Below, piece by piece: positions 20,458 through 32,473 of a stretch of 64,000 nt of DNA (position 1 is its first letter; every line of letters begins with the position of its first letter). The DNA comes from Taxillus chinensis (lineage: Eukaryota > Streptophyta > Magnoliopsida > Santalales > Loranthaceae), in the NCBI GenBank assembly GCA_023512835.1, contig CM042088.1, forward strand, positions 4,332,078 through 4,396,077, in the 5' to 3' direction. The position numbers and the translations under genes are program-made. The notes beneath the pieces are model-generated. The model did no database searches. It was not told the DNA's origin and worked only from the letters and a program-made list of their open reading frames with translations.

Positions 20458-23400
20458 GAGTGGAGAGGCAAGGTGAATCTCTCCGTGGTCTCGATGGATG
20501 ACTATCCCATGGTGCTGGGGATGAAGTTCGTTGATCAGGTGTGGGCAATTCCAATTCCTAGCACCAACACAATGTGCATCATGGACGAGGGAAAAACGTG
20601 CATGGTGAAAGTAATGAGGGAGGAAGAGCTCGAGGCGAAGTCTCTTTCAGTGCTCCAACTGTCCAAAGAAGTAAGACAACAAGAGCTAACCTTCATTGCC
20701 ATGGTGAAGGAAGAATGCCCAAGTGTTGGGGAGGAGCCCCCAACAGAAGTGAAGACGGTCCTTAAAGAGTTATGGGAGTTATGCCACCCGAACTCCCCAA
20801 ACAACTTCCGCCAAAGCAGGAGGTGGACCATAAGATCGAGCTAGAGGCCGGTGCAAGGCCTACTGCTGTGATGCCCTATCGGATGGCACCACCTGGAGTT
20901 GGAGGAACTTTGGAAACAACTGAAGGACTTGTTGGATACCGGGTTCATTCGGCCATCCAAAGCGCCATTTGGAGCACCGGTGTTGTTCCAAAAGAAGCAC
21001 GATGGGTCGATGCGGCTATGCATTGACTATAGGGCATTGAACAAGATAACAGTGAAGAACAGCTACCTCATCCCACTCATATCCGACCTCTTTGATCAAC
21101 TTGGTGCTCCGAGATGGTTCTCAAAGCTAGACTTGCGGTTAGGATATTGGCAAGTGCAGATAGCCGAAGGTGATGAGGCAAAGATGGCGTGCGTCACAAG
21201 ATACAGCTCTTACGAGTTCTTGGTGATGCCCTTTGGCCTCACAAATGCCCCTGCCACATTTTGTACGTTGATGAACCGGGTCTTCCAACCATACTTGGAC
21301 AGATTCATCATGCTGTACCTTGATGACATTGTCGTCTACAACAAAACCTTGGAGGAACACAAGGCACACTTACGGCGGGTTTTCCAAATCTTAAGGGAGA
21401 ACCAACTATTTGTGAAGAAGGAAAAATGTGACTTTGCAAAGAAGGAGGTACCCTTCTTGGGTCACATCATTGGCGGCGGCAAATTAAAGATGGATAACAA
21501 GAAAGTGTTAGCCATCAAGGAATGGGAGACGCCCAAGAAAGTCCCTGAAATGCGTTCCTTCCTTGGCTTGGTTAACTACTATAGAAGATTCATCCGCGGC
21601 TATTCCCACATTGACGCACCCTTGATGGAACTATTAAAGAAGAACAAGACTTGGGTGTGGGATGATGCTTGCCGAGAGGCATTCGAGAAGTTGAAGCAAG
21701 CCATGACAAACGGACCAGTGATGGCACTACCGGACCATACAAAACCTTATGAAGTTCACACGGATGCTTCAGACTTTGCCATCGGTGGAGTTCTAATGCA
21801 GGAGGGGCATTCTGTAGCATATGAAAGCCGGAAACTCAATGGCACCGTACAAAGGTACACGGTGCATGAAAAGGAGATGACGGCTATTATGCATTGCCTT
21901 CGGGTGTGGAGGCACTATTTTCTAGGGTCCAAGTTCGTGTTGAAGATGGACAACATTGCTACGAGTTATTTCCTAACTCAAACGAACTTAACTTTGAAGC
22001 AAGCATGGTGGCAAGGACTCCTAGCGGAATTCGACTTTGTGTTCGAGTACAAACCGGGCACAAATAATGTGGTGGCCGATGCACTAAGTCGGAAGGCAGA
22101 ACTTGCAGCCATTAGCCAACCACAATTCCCCTTGGTGAACAAACTGAACGAAGGAATGGAGCACGATCCATTAGCCAAGTCCTTGGTGGAATGCGTCAAA
22201 GCTGGGAAGACACAACAATTTTGGCTAAGGGATAGATTGCTCCATACTCGAGGGGAACAGGTGTACATTCCTAAATGGGGAAGTTTGAGGAGAGACATCC
22301 TCAAAGAATGTCACGACACGCGGTGGGCTGGCCATCCCGGTGTTGATCGTACCTTGGCGTTGGTGGAACAGAGCTACTACTGGCCTCAACTTTACGAGGA
22401 AGTCCAAGTGTACGTGAGGACTTGTCTTGTGTGCCAACAAGACAAGATAGAGAATCGGCAATCGGTGGGACTGTTAGAACCTTTGCCTACTCCGGAAAGA
22501 CCTTAGGAAAGTGTTTCGATGGACTTTATTGTTTGTCTCCCAAGATCCGAAGGATGCGGTACAATCATTGTGGTGGTCGACCGATTCTTTAAGTATGGAG
22601 TTTTCATTCTAGCTCCGAAGGACTGCACGGCAAACGACACAACCCGACTATTCTTCAAGTACGTAGTGAAGTACTGGGCATTCCAAAGACAATCGTGAGC
22701 GATCGAGACTCACGGTTTACTGGGCGGTTTTGGACCGAGCTGTTCCGGATAATGGGTTCGGACTTAAACTTTTCAACAAGTTTCCACCCACAAACAGACG
22801 GCCAAACCGAACGTGTCAATGACTTACCGGAGTTATAGCTAAGGCGCTATGTGAGTGTCAATCAAAGAGATTGGGCCAAGTTGCTGGACATAACCCAATT
22901 CTCGTATAACTTGTAGAAAAGTGAGTCCATGAACAAGAGCCCGTTCGAACTCGCAACTGGGCAACAACCATTGACACCCACTTCCATCACTCGGGGGTAC
23001 GCTGGAAAGAGCCCTACGGCATTCAAGTTTACAAAAGGATGGCATGAACAGACTGATCTGGCTAGAGCATACTTGCACAAAGCGGCGAAGAAGATGAAGA
23101 AGTGGGCGGATCAACAAAGGAGGCCCTTAGAATTTCAGGAATGAGATATGGTGATGCTCAAACTCCTTTCGCGCCAAACCAAAGCACTTAAACAATTGCA
23201 TAAGGGTTTGGTGTGCCGATATGAGGGGCCTTTCAAAGTACTTAAGAGAGTTGGGAAGGTCTCATACACACTGGACCTCCCAACTAGCTTACAAAGGCAT
23301 CCGGTGTTCCACGTTAGTTTGCTCAAGCCTTACCATGAAGACTTGGATGATACAAGTGGAAAACGGGTGGTGCGGACACCAACAGCATCAACGGGTAAGA

Positions 23401-23550
23401 CCTACGACAAAGAGATAGAGAAAATCCACTCTCGTAGAGTCGTGCCAAGAAGGGGCGTAGATCCAAGCCGGGAGGAGTACTACGTCTAATGGAAGAACAG
23501 GCCGGTTGAAGAGGCAAGTTGGGAGAAGGAAGAGGATCTGGGGTAGTTTT
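20453..23550 (+). pseudogene. Chromovirus pol (protease end, RT, RNase H, integrase, chromodomain)
   Basis: Continuation of the host chromovirus. The protease tail (DDYPMVLGMKFVDQVW) is followed by a frameshift near 20840-20900. A long frame at 20899-22506 (535 residues) carries RT ([30 protein letters not shown], the catalytic [11 protein letters not shown]), RNase H ([43 protein letters not shown]) and the integrase zinc module ([15 protein letters not shown] ... CLVCQQDK). It stops at TAG 22504; the DDE core continues in broken frames (MDFIVCLPRSEG, IVSDRDSRFTGRFW, FHPQTDGQTERV) to about 23140. A C-terminal chromodomain (IEKIHSRRVVPRRGVDPSREEYYV then WKNRPVEEASWE, interrupted by a stop at about 23488) closes the region. 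RT and RNase H look undamaged. Confidence 0.88.
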
Positions 23551-23662
23551 CTAAAGAGATTGAAGAGTATCGGGAAGAAACTGAATGCTATATCCAGCAG
23601 TTCGACAGGTTCGAGGAAGTCGAAGACGCAACGAGGACGCTGCGAAATTGGGTGAGGGAGAA

Positions 23663-24046
23663 TGTCACAAACTGAGGCTTATCCTAGCACACTTAGGTTA
23701 TTTTGGGTATTTCCCCCTTATAAAGTGTTGTAACTTAGTTTATAGAGTGAGTTGTAGACATTTTACTGCTCGGTTAGAAATGATGTCTCCTGGTGTCATA
23801 ACTAGAAAAGTGTTAACATCTATATGTAGGAGAGTGATGTTATAAAGCTTTCAAGCAATCAATACAATCGTTTGTTGCCTTCGTTCAATCGTTTTTCCAC
23901 TAAACGCTTCCCTACACAATTGCTTTACAACGGATCGATAGGTTCCGATCCAAATACGACGAGTTAGGCTGACCTAGCGTTCTTTCGTACAGGTGGGAAC
24001 TAGGTGCCGCACGGGTTAAGCTGCGATAAAGGCTGACCCCATGACA
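23663..24046 (+). repeat. 3' LTR of the host chromovirus
   Basis: TGTCACAAACTGAGG at 23663, directly after the purine-rich GGGTGAGGGAGAA, ends CCCATGACA at 24046: a 384-bp TG...CA LTR. The short LTR, the single zinc knuckle and the terminal chromodomain suggest a Reina-like or related small-LTR chromovirus, distinct from the Tekay-type insert. The 5' LTR is absent from the window. Confidence 0.7.
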
Positions 24047-24573
24047 ACAGGATCCCATCTCAAGGCACTTAGCCTTAGCTCCACAAGCTCAACGGCTCAA
24101 CACAATCCTCAAAAGGATCTCAGCTCAGGGCACTCATCTCTAGCTCCACGAGCTCAATGGCTTAACACAATCCCCAACAAGATCTTAGCTCAGGGCACTC
24201 AGCCCTAGCTCCACGAGCTCAATGGCTCAACACAGGCCTTAGCCTCACGGTGAGAACCCAACAAGTCATAGAGCTCAAGCTCCAATTCCTCAAACCAACA
24301 TACCAACACCAATATGGCATTAAGGTTCACCATACTCCCTTTATAACTAAAACCTGTCTTCACAAATCGATCATGATTCCTTGACCAAGGAAGGAGATAC
24401 CCATAGAAGTTGTTTTCTTGAAATAAAAAGTCCAGGCATTGGGTCCCCATATCATAACTAAGATAATTTGATTTTTGGGGATTTTTTTTTGAGATGTCTA
24501 ACCCCACTTTCCAAAAAGTCACCTTTACGAAAAACTCGATTTTTCTGAGATTTTGCACTAAATCCTAATTATT
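24047..24573 (-). mobile_element. Inverted Tekay-type LTR fragment with triplicated block
   Basis: Reverse-complement match to the middle of the Tekay LTR, from the CTCAGGGCACTCAGCCC block through the CACGGTGAGAACCC segment and GATGTCTAACCCCACTTTCC to the start of the AATTTTCACA region. The block GGGCACTCAGCCCTAGCTCC...GAGCTCAA...CTCAACACA occurs three times (about 24050-24235), against two copies at about 38630-38750 and one at 28300-28365. It is joined head to head with the plus-strand LTR end at 24574. Confidence 0.7.
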
Positions 24574-24762
24574 GTATACATGATGATATACGAGAAAGTA
24601 TAGGATTACCCTTAATGTATGACTATACAGGGTTGCATGATTGAGACAGCACCCGCGGTGTAGTCTCTATTGGTGCTAATCACCAAACCCTTGACCTTTC
24701 GGATGTGGGCAAGGGGAAGTCATGTTCCTGGTTTTGGGTTCCCTAGAATTTGGGGGCGTGAC
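24574..24762 (+). mobile_element. Tekay-type LTR, right terminal part
   Basis: Plus-strand match to the last about 190 bp of the family LTR (CATGATGATATACGAGAAAG to GGGGGCGTGACA at 24762). It resumes close to where the LTR at 7452-9240 breaks off and has the same orientation, so I read it as the other half of that LTR with the 15-kb nest between. Confidence 0.65.
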
Positions 24763-25279
24763 AATAAACCTCCTACTACTTTGATGGTAAGTATACGTGT
24801 TTTCCAATAACTGTTGAGAGAGATTAAAACCCCCCAAATTCAATAGATTCAAAAGGTCCAAATTTAAATTAACAAACCGGTATAAGGTTATTAAGATTCA
24901 GAGATCACAAATTCAAATTTAAAAAAAAAGGGAAAAAGAATATTAAGGAGTGCAAGAAGGGATAGAGGAGGTTGAGCTTGGACAAGGCTTCAGCAATTGG
25001 TCATTGGTGAGGGTCAACAAACACTAAGTGAGAGAGGAGCAACACAAGGTAGATAGAGAGGAGAGAGAGGGAGGCAATGATAAGGAGGCTAGCTATGCTT
25101 AGCATTTTAACCAGCTCTCTATTATCTGTAGATCGAGAATCAAATGACAAATTTTAGTTGTAACTAGCTCTTCATCTCACTCTCTATATTTAAAAACGAA
25201 TACTCTTCACAAATAAAGAGTCATTATTTACTTTCTATATAATTTATATTATTTTCTTGATTCTCTCTCCAAAATCGAG
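24763..25279. other. Noncoding, no supported gene
   Basis: AT-rich sequence with GAGAGAGAG purine runs near 25050. No frame or transposon end that I can defend. Confidence 0.4.
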
Positions 25280-26540
25280 GATGCGACTACCCCATGTCTG
25301 CACCCGATGGGTCAAGAGATTGGTGACAAGCACCAATAGACATTCGATGCGAGTGTTGTCTCAAGATACCCTATACAAACATACCACGTGTATATCTTGT
25401 ACATTTCCAATGACAGATATGCAATAATAAATGTTTCCAACCAAACACATAATCAATAATAATAAATATCATTCCATACAAGGTTTACAAACCTATATTC
25501 GGAAAATAAACAAAAGTCAACACCAAACAAAACATAAGTCAAGTATTTACATCAAAATGTAGACTGAAATACTCTTGAACTTCTTTTAGCTAGTCTCAAT
25601 CAATACCTGAAAATAGTTCAACAATGTAGAGGTGAACATAATTGCCCAGTAGGTTAATTACTACTCTACACCAACCCTACAAACCAACCATGTCTACGAT
25701 TCTACATGCCCGAAGTATTCATGTGCCAAGTGTAGTGTCTTAAACCACCCAACTCACAAATATTAAATACAATAGTTTAACAATTCACAGTATAGTTTAC
25801 AGTTATAATTAAGTAAACAGAAATCCAATTATCATGGCGCTTGGCTTCCTGGGGCCAAAGTCCGATAGTGGACTATGACAACTAGTCTCAACTAGTGTCC
25901 CTTATAGGCACTGTTGCCTTTGAATGCTGTGGTATCCAAAACCAACATCCAAGGCCTATGGCTCCCAAAGTCTATACCCAAAACATGACATCTAGCCTTA
26001 GCTAATGTTTTCAGATGCACTAGATGCCCAGACAAATCAACAACCCATAAAACACATCAAATATAACCAAACAAGATTTATAGCTAATTAATAGCAGTTC
26101 AAAACAAGATTCATGTAACAATTCATACCAAGTCAACATATATCATCAGAGGTGGCTTTAAGCCCACAAAATCAATCCAAAGAGACCTCCCAAAGGTCCC
26201 ACAATCAACAAGAACTAAGCTGAATGTGTAACACTGAAGATGCACAAAACGGGTATAATAAGCCTAGCTAGCCACGGCTGATCCTCACTTAATAGTCAAC
26301 CACAACAGAAAGAAGCCTGTCACGGTCGATTCCATCAAACACCCAAAACTGCTCTCTGTAAGTCGCAGCGGATCAAAAAACTGGAGTCAACTAACCCCAG
26401 CCCATTCCTCAACCAATCTTCTTTACGTCGGCCACAGCGGACGAATCTCAACCATGAATTGAAATAAAGTGATCTTATGACTTACAAAGTGATCAATAAA
26501 AGAATTCATACTTTATGATCGTTGAATGGATCGAATACCT
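25280..26540 (-). mobile_element. Diverged LTR remnant related to the Tekay-type family
   Basis: At about 25290-25370 the order ATGGGTCAAGAGATTGGTGAC, AAGCACCAATAGAC and TGTTGTCTCAAGATA parallels the reverse complement of the Tekay LTR end (GTCAAGGGGTTGGTGAC, TAGCACCAATAGAGAC, CTGTCTCAA). The rest, to about 26540, is noncoding and too diverged to align by eye. An old minus-strand LTR is the likeliest source. Confidence 0.4.
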
Positions 26541-27580
26541 GCTGTGAATACATTCTGATCCTTTACATATGCTGGAATCCATTTTTCTCGTATCTCATAA
26601 ATAAATGAAAACTGTTAGTTATCTTGTAAGTTATTTTTTAACAAAATCTCTTCCCATTTGCTCTCAAATTCAGCAGTTGTAATTGATTCCCATATATTCC
26701 GATGAAATGGAATAATAAAATCACCCTTTTAGAAAACTCTTGCACTAAGTTTATCACTCAACTTTTTTAGGATGTGCCACATGCAAAATTTATGGTTATT
26801 TTCTAGGAACATAACAGATATTGCTGCAAATATGGTTGGATCTTTGTCAATGATTATCACATGTGGCAATTTAGAACACATAGCCTAGTGCCATGTTTGA
26901 AATATCCAAATAAAGGATATTATTGTCTAATCTTTCAGGAAGCCTGCCCCAAAATTAATTGTTTGCTCATAATGATTTTGATTTATACCCGTGAATGGTG
27001 CAAAAATCATAGAGTACTAATTAATATTATAAGTAGTGTCAAATACTAAGATATCACCGAGAGAATGCCTTTTTGCAAGTCCATCAACCCAAAATACATG
27101 TGTCAACTTATTATCATCATCAATTAAGTACTCATAGAAAAATGCCGAATTTAATTTTGTCTTGTCATCAAAATACTCAATCATGACTTGAGTATCATGA
27201 AATCTCATTGCATCTTTTTCCTTTTGCAATGCATTTCTAATATCTTTTTCAGTACATCCAATGTCACTGTAGTCGCCATGTTCTATTTCAAAAATTGACA
27301 TTATTTATGACCCCATCAAGTTCTTATGCATATCTTTAACTTCTCTATTGTTACTTAAAAATTATCTCTTTTTCGATGTCACACATAAATAACTATGCAC
27401 TTCCTCAAATTTAGTCACAACCCACTGTCCATCATTTTGTCTTTGCAAACGAAATTTTGCTAGACAATCTTCTATCACTAAAGCTCTTTTCCTTTGGTGC
27501 CTATCAGACATGACATGTTTCTTTTCTTTTGGTTGTCCTTGTTTTGGGCATACAAATACTTGATAGTTCTTCCCTTTTTA
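26540..27580 (-). pseudogene. FAR1/FHY3-type (MULE-derived) pseudogene
   Basis: Reading on the minus strand, about 27580-27360 gives a FAR1 DNA-binding-like segment (RALVIEDCLAKFRLQRQNDGQWVVTKFEEVHSYLC, written here in two parts: RALVIEDCLAKFRLQR and QNDGQWVVTKFEEVHSYL). 27301-27017 gives the MULE transposase N-part (TKLNSAFFYEYLIDD, HVFWVDGLAKRHS, GDILVFDTTY). Broken frames at 26900-26560 keep the core block with NNHKFCMWHILKKLSDKL, then EFESKWEEILLKNN and IREKWIPAYVKD. FAR1/FHY3 proteins are transposase-derived light-signalling factors; related MULE transposases share the fold. Several stops and a frameshift make this non-functional. It may be a dead MULE rather than a host FRS gene. Confidence 0.8.
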
Positions 27581-27728
27581 TTCCTTTTATAGAAACATTT
27601 GTAGATTGATTTTTTTCTAATTATTTTACAGAAGTTAAAATTAATGGATTTTTTAGGTTGACACTTTTAAAAGGTGTTAATATTATAAACATTGAGTTAG
27701 TACCACTATTATTTTTAACCTTGTAAAC

Positions 27729-30168
27729 TGTCACGCCCCGAATTCCAAGGAACCCGGAACCGGGTACATGACTTCCCCTTGCTCGCACCCTATAGGTCAA
27801 GGGGTTGGTGACTAGCACCAATGGAGACTACACCATGGTCTTGTCTCAAATATGCAACCCTGTACAGTCATACATCAATGGTAATCCTGTACTTTCCCAT
27901 ATATCATCATGCATATAATAAGTCAAACAGTCATACAGACATTACATCACAAACAGTATACAAATATATCTGTCCACGGACACATGTCTGGGATACAACA
28001 CATAATAAAATATAGAATACAGTACTGTATCATACATCAGAGTAGTGGGGCACGTCCTCCTGGAAGAAAGTCCTCCACTAGTCTCGGGTCACACCTGAAA
28101 AGGGGTAAACAACAAGTAGGGGTGAGCGACAAGCTCAGTAGGTGACCCCAAACTCCACATCATGTAACATATATAAGTCTATACTATATGCTCAGTGTAC
28201 TCGTGCACCGTGTAGTGTGCACAATCATCGGGACTCGGCCCGCAAACGGACATCGGGACAGCTGTTCACACAGGACAACTTGTCCACGATCCTCCATGGG
28301 ATCCCAGCTCAGGGCACTCAGCCCTAGCTCCACAAGCTCAACGGCTCAACTCAGGCCTTAGCCTGTCCACAGCGCAATATGCCCGGCCACAGTCGCCACA
28401 CAGGCCTGCCATCGGTGCATATGCCTGCCACGTCAACCACATAGCACCATCGGTGCAACACAGTGAGAACCCAAACAAGTCACGGAGTCCATGCCCCAAT
28501 ACCTCACACCAACATACTAACATTAGTATGGTATGTCATTCTCAACCTTTCCTTTAGAACTGTAGCCAGTCGTCAAATGTAAATCCTCAATCCTTAATTT
28601 ATGAAGGAAGTACCCTTAGTAGTTATTTTCTTGAAATCAAAAGTCTCGGCATTGGGTTCCCATCGCATAACTAAGATAATCTGATTTTTGGGGATTTTTC
28701 TGAGATGTCTAACCCCACTTTCCAAAAATTCACCACTACGAACTTTTGGGTTTTTCCGAGATTTTACACTAAAACCCAATTTTCACATTTTGAAAGAGTG
28801 GGAATTAATTTTTCTAGTATTTTTCTTTGAATCCAAATGGGGGGTATTTCGTTATTTACATAGTAACTTAAATACTTAAATGTGTAGATGGGTATAGGTT
28901 ACGGTGTAAATAGGTCCAGTCCAGTGCTGTTGCACTGCCTCGTAGCTTCAGGATTGCGACTCGTAGCGCGGAACTGCAGTGCGCCTCGGAGACTCGTAGC
29001 GGGAGCTGTGACTCGTAGCTGCATAGCGCGCCTCGAAGACTCGAAGCGGGTCTTCGATCTTCGACCTACGAGGCTACGAACTCGATCCTTCGGCTACGAA
29101 CTTCGACCTTCGAACTACGGGTCTACGAATCTACGAACTACGAACCTTCGAACCTTTGAACTACGAACTACGAACCTACGAACTACGGGTCTACGAACTA
29201 CGACCCTACGACCCAGAACTTCGGAGTTTCGTTAGTTCGACCCAGTAACGCGCCCAGGGTACTGTTCATCGTCGTTTTTGCCTGTTCTTCATCTGGAATC
29301 AACCCAAAGCAACCCCCAGACACGCACAAACACGCATTCTACGCAATGATGCGATATTTACCTTAAAATGCGTCCAGAACGCCTCTAAATCGCACGGAAA
29401 CAACAGAAACACGCATTAAATTCCAGATTTCTAGAAATCTAGATCTAAACCCAAATTCCCATGGTTGACTTATCAACCCTCATGAAAAACACAATTAATT
29501 AACCCCAAAATCACAGAAACATATATCCACAATGATATAAAATAGTTCTTAACCACAAATCTTATGCTAAACCATTAGATCTAACCCAAAATTAGTTTTC
29601 CCCAAATTCTAGGGTTCATGCTCAATTTCATAAATCATGATAAATTCGTGCATACCAAGCATAGAATCAAGATAAGAAGTTCAAGGACACCTACTTGAAG
29701 TGAATCTTTGAGCTCCACGAACACAAATCGCCCCAAATCGCCAAAGCCTCCAAGCTCTCTCTCAAGCTCTCTCTCTCAACGCACAAACGTGAAACGTAAA
29801 GTGAAAGCTTCCTCTTTTTTTTTTCTGCTATTTATATTTTCTGCCAGTCAACTGACCTAGTCAACCATTGACCCAGTCAATATTTGACCTCCATGGCCCC
29901 GAACTCCAAATTGAGTCAAACTACAGTCAAAACGCTCGAAATGACGAGCACAACACTAAACAGATATTATTACGCCCAAATGACCGCCCAAATGCAAAGT
30001 CAACCAATAAACCCCAAAAAGTCAACAATCGGGTCAAACGAGGCCCCGACTCGGAATCGGGCCCAAGTACAGTCAAAATGCTCACATCGACGACTACACT
30101 ACCGTCCAGATAGTTACATTCCCATAGAATGACTATCTCTCAAAACTACCCGAATACGAGTCTTTACA
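27729..30168 (-). mobile_element. Solo Tekay-type LTR with perfect TSD TAAAC
   Basis: Reads TGTCACGCCCCGAATTCC at 27729 to GAGTCTTTACA at 30168, the reverse complement of the family LTR (TGTAAAGACTC...GGGGCGTGACA). TAAAC is present directly left (27724-27728) and directly right (30169-30173), a perfect 5-bp duplication. No internal sequence is present, so it is a solo LTR formed by LTR-LTR recombination. Its TATA box (CTATTTATATTTT on the plus strand, near 29829) and TCGTAG/TCGAAG repeats (28930-29235) are intact. It belongs to the same subfamily as 7452-9240 and lies in the opposite orientation. Confidence 0.92.
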
Positions 30169-30235
30169 TAAACCTTTTATGTTAATAAAATTATTTACCT
30201 TTCTTTCAAAAAAAAATCATGCTTATATCATAAAA

Positions 30236-30912
30236 TCACCCAGGCAAATCTCTTACTCTTCATTTTCTGTTGTTCATTTGCCTTGCATGCTTTCCTTGTG
30301 CTGCAACTTCAGTTGGTCTATCATTTCTATGAGAAATCTTTTAATCACTGGACTTTCTCTTTTCCTTGGAATTTCTATCCCCTAGTATTTCAATGAATAT
30401 AGTCATGGTCTTGTTCGGACCAATGCTGGATGGGTGAGTATTTATTTTCGAAAGATCATGGTAAAATCTTAGATTTTAAAGCCTTACATTTCTCGTTCTT
30501 GCACCATTTAAACATTGTCAGGTAACAATTTGGGATGTACCAAGAAAAGTTTAGAAGGAATGTGAATTGCTTGGCATTGTATTTTTTTGAGAAACCATTA
30601 AATTCCAGAAAGTCTTAATCTATCAAGAAGTTGAATAGTAGTACTCTAGTTTTAATGCTTGTTTATATTCAAAAAAGCAGCTAAATCTTTTGATAACCAA
30701 ATAATGGTTATGTATATTGCAGTTTAATGCATTCTTGAATGCTATATTTTCATCACTAGTAACAGTAGGTTTGATTGTTGCAGTTTTTTCTTGACAATAC
30801 ATTGGAAGTAGAGAAGTCAAAGAAAGATCAAGGCATGCCATGGTGGGTGAAGTTCAGGATATTTAGAGGTGATGATAGAAATGATGAATTCTACACTCTG
30901 CCCTTCAATCAA
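30236..30912 (+). pseudogene. Nucleobase-ascorbate transporter (NAT), 3' end fragment
   Basis: Two exon-like pieces encode the C-terminus of a plant NAT (xanthine/uracil permease family, plasma-membrane purine or ascorbate carriers). The first, about 30236-30433, contains MRNLLITGLSLFLGISIP, an in-frame TAG at 30383, then YFNEYSHGLVRTNAGW, and ends at a GTGAGT donor at 30434. The second starts after the AG at 30721-30722 with FNAFLNAIFSSLVTVGLIVA, has a one-base frameshift in the T-run near 30788, then FLDNTLEVEKSKKDQGMPWW and VKFRIFRGDDRNDEFYTLPF. The usual short tail after LPFN is altered. The conserved segment QF..MNS before MRN seems deleted. No upstream exons are present: the solo LTR at 27729-30168 and a FAR1 pseudogene lie there instead. 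It is a decayed 3' fragment, not a working gene. Confidence 0.85.
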
Positions 30913-31348
30913 CAACAAGATACACTAACAATTAAAACTTAACTACATTAATTAAGTGATGAAGTATTATTTAAAGAATATGTGATTCGCGATAGAAAGG
31001 AGAGGTGATGAATTACAATGGCGATTGGTATTGAAGAATCTGTAATTCACGACGGGAAGGAGAGGTGATGGCAAGGGAAGGAGAGGTGATAGGAAGGGTA
31101 TTGGTTCCAACACTGCAAGTGATGTTGTCTGCAATAAAGAGAGTCGAACGATGGGTAGGAGTTGCTGCTATCGCTGGTGATGAATCACGACAGCGGGCGA
31201 CATGAAGGAGAGGCAACAATGGAGAAAGGGTTTAGAAAATATGTTTGATATTTTAGAATTATGATCTTTTAATTAAAGTCATTAGATTTAATTAAATAAA
31301 ATTTAAGTATTATATTTATCTTAACTCTTTAATAAGTTTTTTTATTAG

Positions 31349-31350
<2 letters not shown>
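30913..31350. other. Noncoding between NAT fragment and AT microsatellite
   Basis: Contains repeated GAAGGAGAGGTGATG-type words at about 31000-31095. No coding evidence. Confidence 0.4.

Positions 31351-31403
<53 letters not shown>
31351..31403. repeat. (AT)n microsatellite
   Basis: About 26 uninterrupted AT units. A second AT tract lies at 32049-32078. Confidence 0.9.
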
Positions 31404-31406
<3 letters not shown>

Positions 31407-31464
31407 AAAACTTGAACTTGAATGCAGTTAATTAGATCTTAGAATGTGCTTTAATTTTTATATT

Positions 31465-31905
31465 ATATTAGAACCAATCGGTAACGCCAAACCGGGGTAG
31501 AAAACAACATGGGATGGCGTGCAAGGTGAAATAAGAAAAATATTCCAAGCGGACATCTGCGCCTCCCAAAACAACGAAATCCAATATCGGATCGACGGAT
31601 CTGCCTCTTGGGAAGCGCAGCCACACGGAGTAACTGAGACGGAAGGGTCCAACAAAAAACAACCGAACAGCCTGGCGTTCTTCGCACACGAGCCTTAAAA
31701 ATTGGACTGTGCCGCTTAAAGGGTGAGCGCGTCTGCTGACGCTGAGGGCAGTGAGGGAACAGTACCCGCGTTTCGATACTAAGGTGCCAAAGCCCGTGAA
31801 TTAATCATTGCGCGCCCAAACACAACCAAATGAGTCAAGATCGGAAAAGTCAAGATGCACCGAATTAAAGTGCCAACGAATCGGAGATGGGGATGGGATG
31901 GCGAT
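31465..31905. other. GC-richer island of unknown nature
   Basis: About 440 bp with many CG dinucleotides (CCAAACCGGGG, GATCGACGGATC, GCGCGTCTGCTGACGC, ATTGCGCGCCC) between AT-rich flanks. Three overlapping minus-strand frames at 31458-31689 (65-74 residues, differing only by frame) show no domain that I recognise. It could be the promoter or first-exon region of an unannotated gene, or a low-copy transposon scrap. I cannot decide. Confidence 0.4.
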
Positions 31906-32042
31906 GGCCGTAGAATTTCCCGGGATGGAAGGAAGGTTGAGAAAGAATTACCGGCTATTTAAATTTGACTTGTTTCCACCATAATTAGTCATTTATTATT
32001 TATAATTGTTGACTTAACTCTATATAATGTATGATATATAAA

Positions 32043-32079
<37 letters not shown>

Positions 32080-32301
32080 GGTGGACGTACAAGTTTTGAG
32101 TATTCCTAATCAGAATGGTGATGCATAAATTAGCATAGCCATACGTTTGTGTATTATATTATGATGACGCATGGTGGTAATTTAAATCTTTAAAATTTGG
32201 CACGGGTTGGTTATTGTCAAGTACCCACAAAAGTAAACATAAAAAAACGAATTTGTATACATCAAAAGATGGGAATAATTGTGTGAAGATTATAAAATCG
32301 A

Positions 32302-32473
<172 letters not shown>

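Noticed and set aside
30520..30580. Apparent exon after CAG at 30520 reading VTIWDVPRK then a stop
   Set aside because: It seemed to continue the NAT peptide, but the true continuation is FNAFLNAIF at 30723; the first reading does not fit the family.
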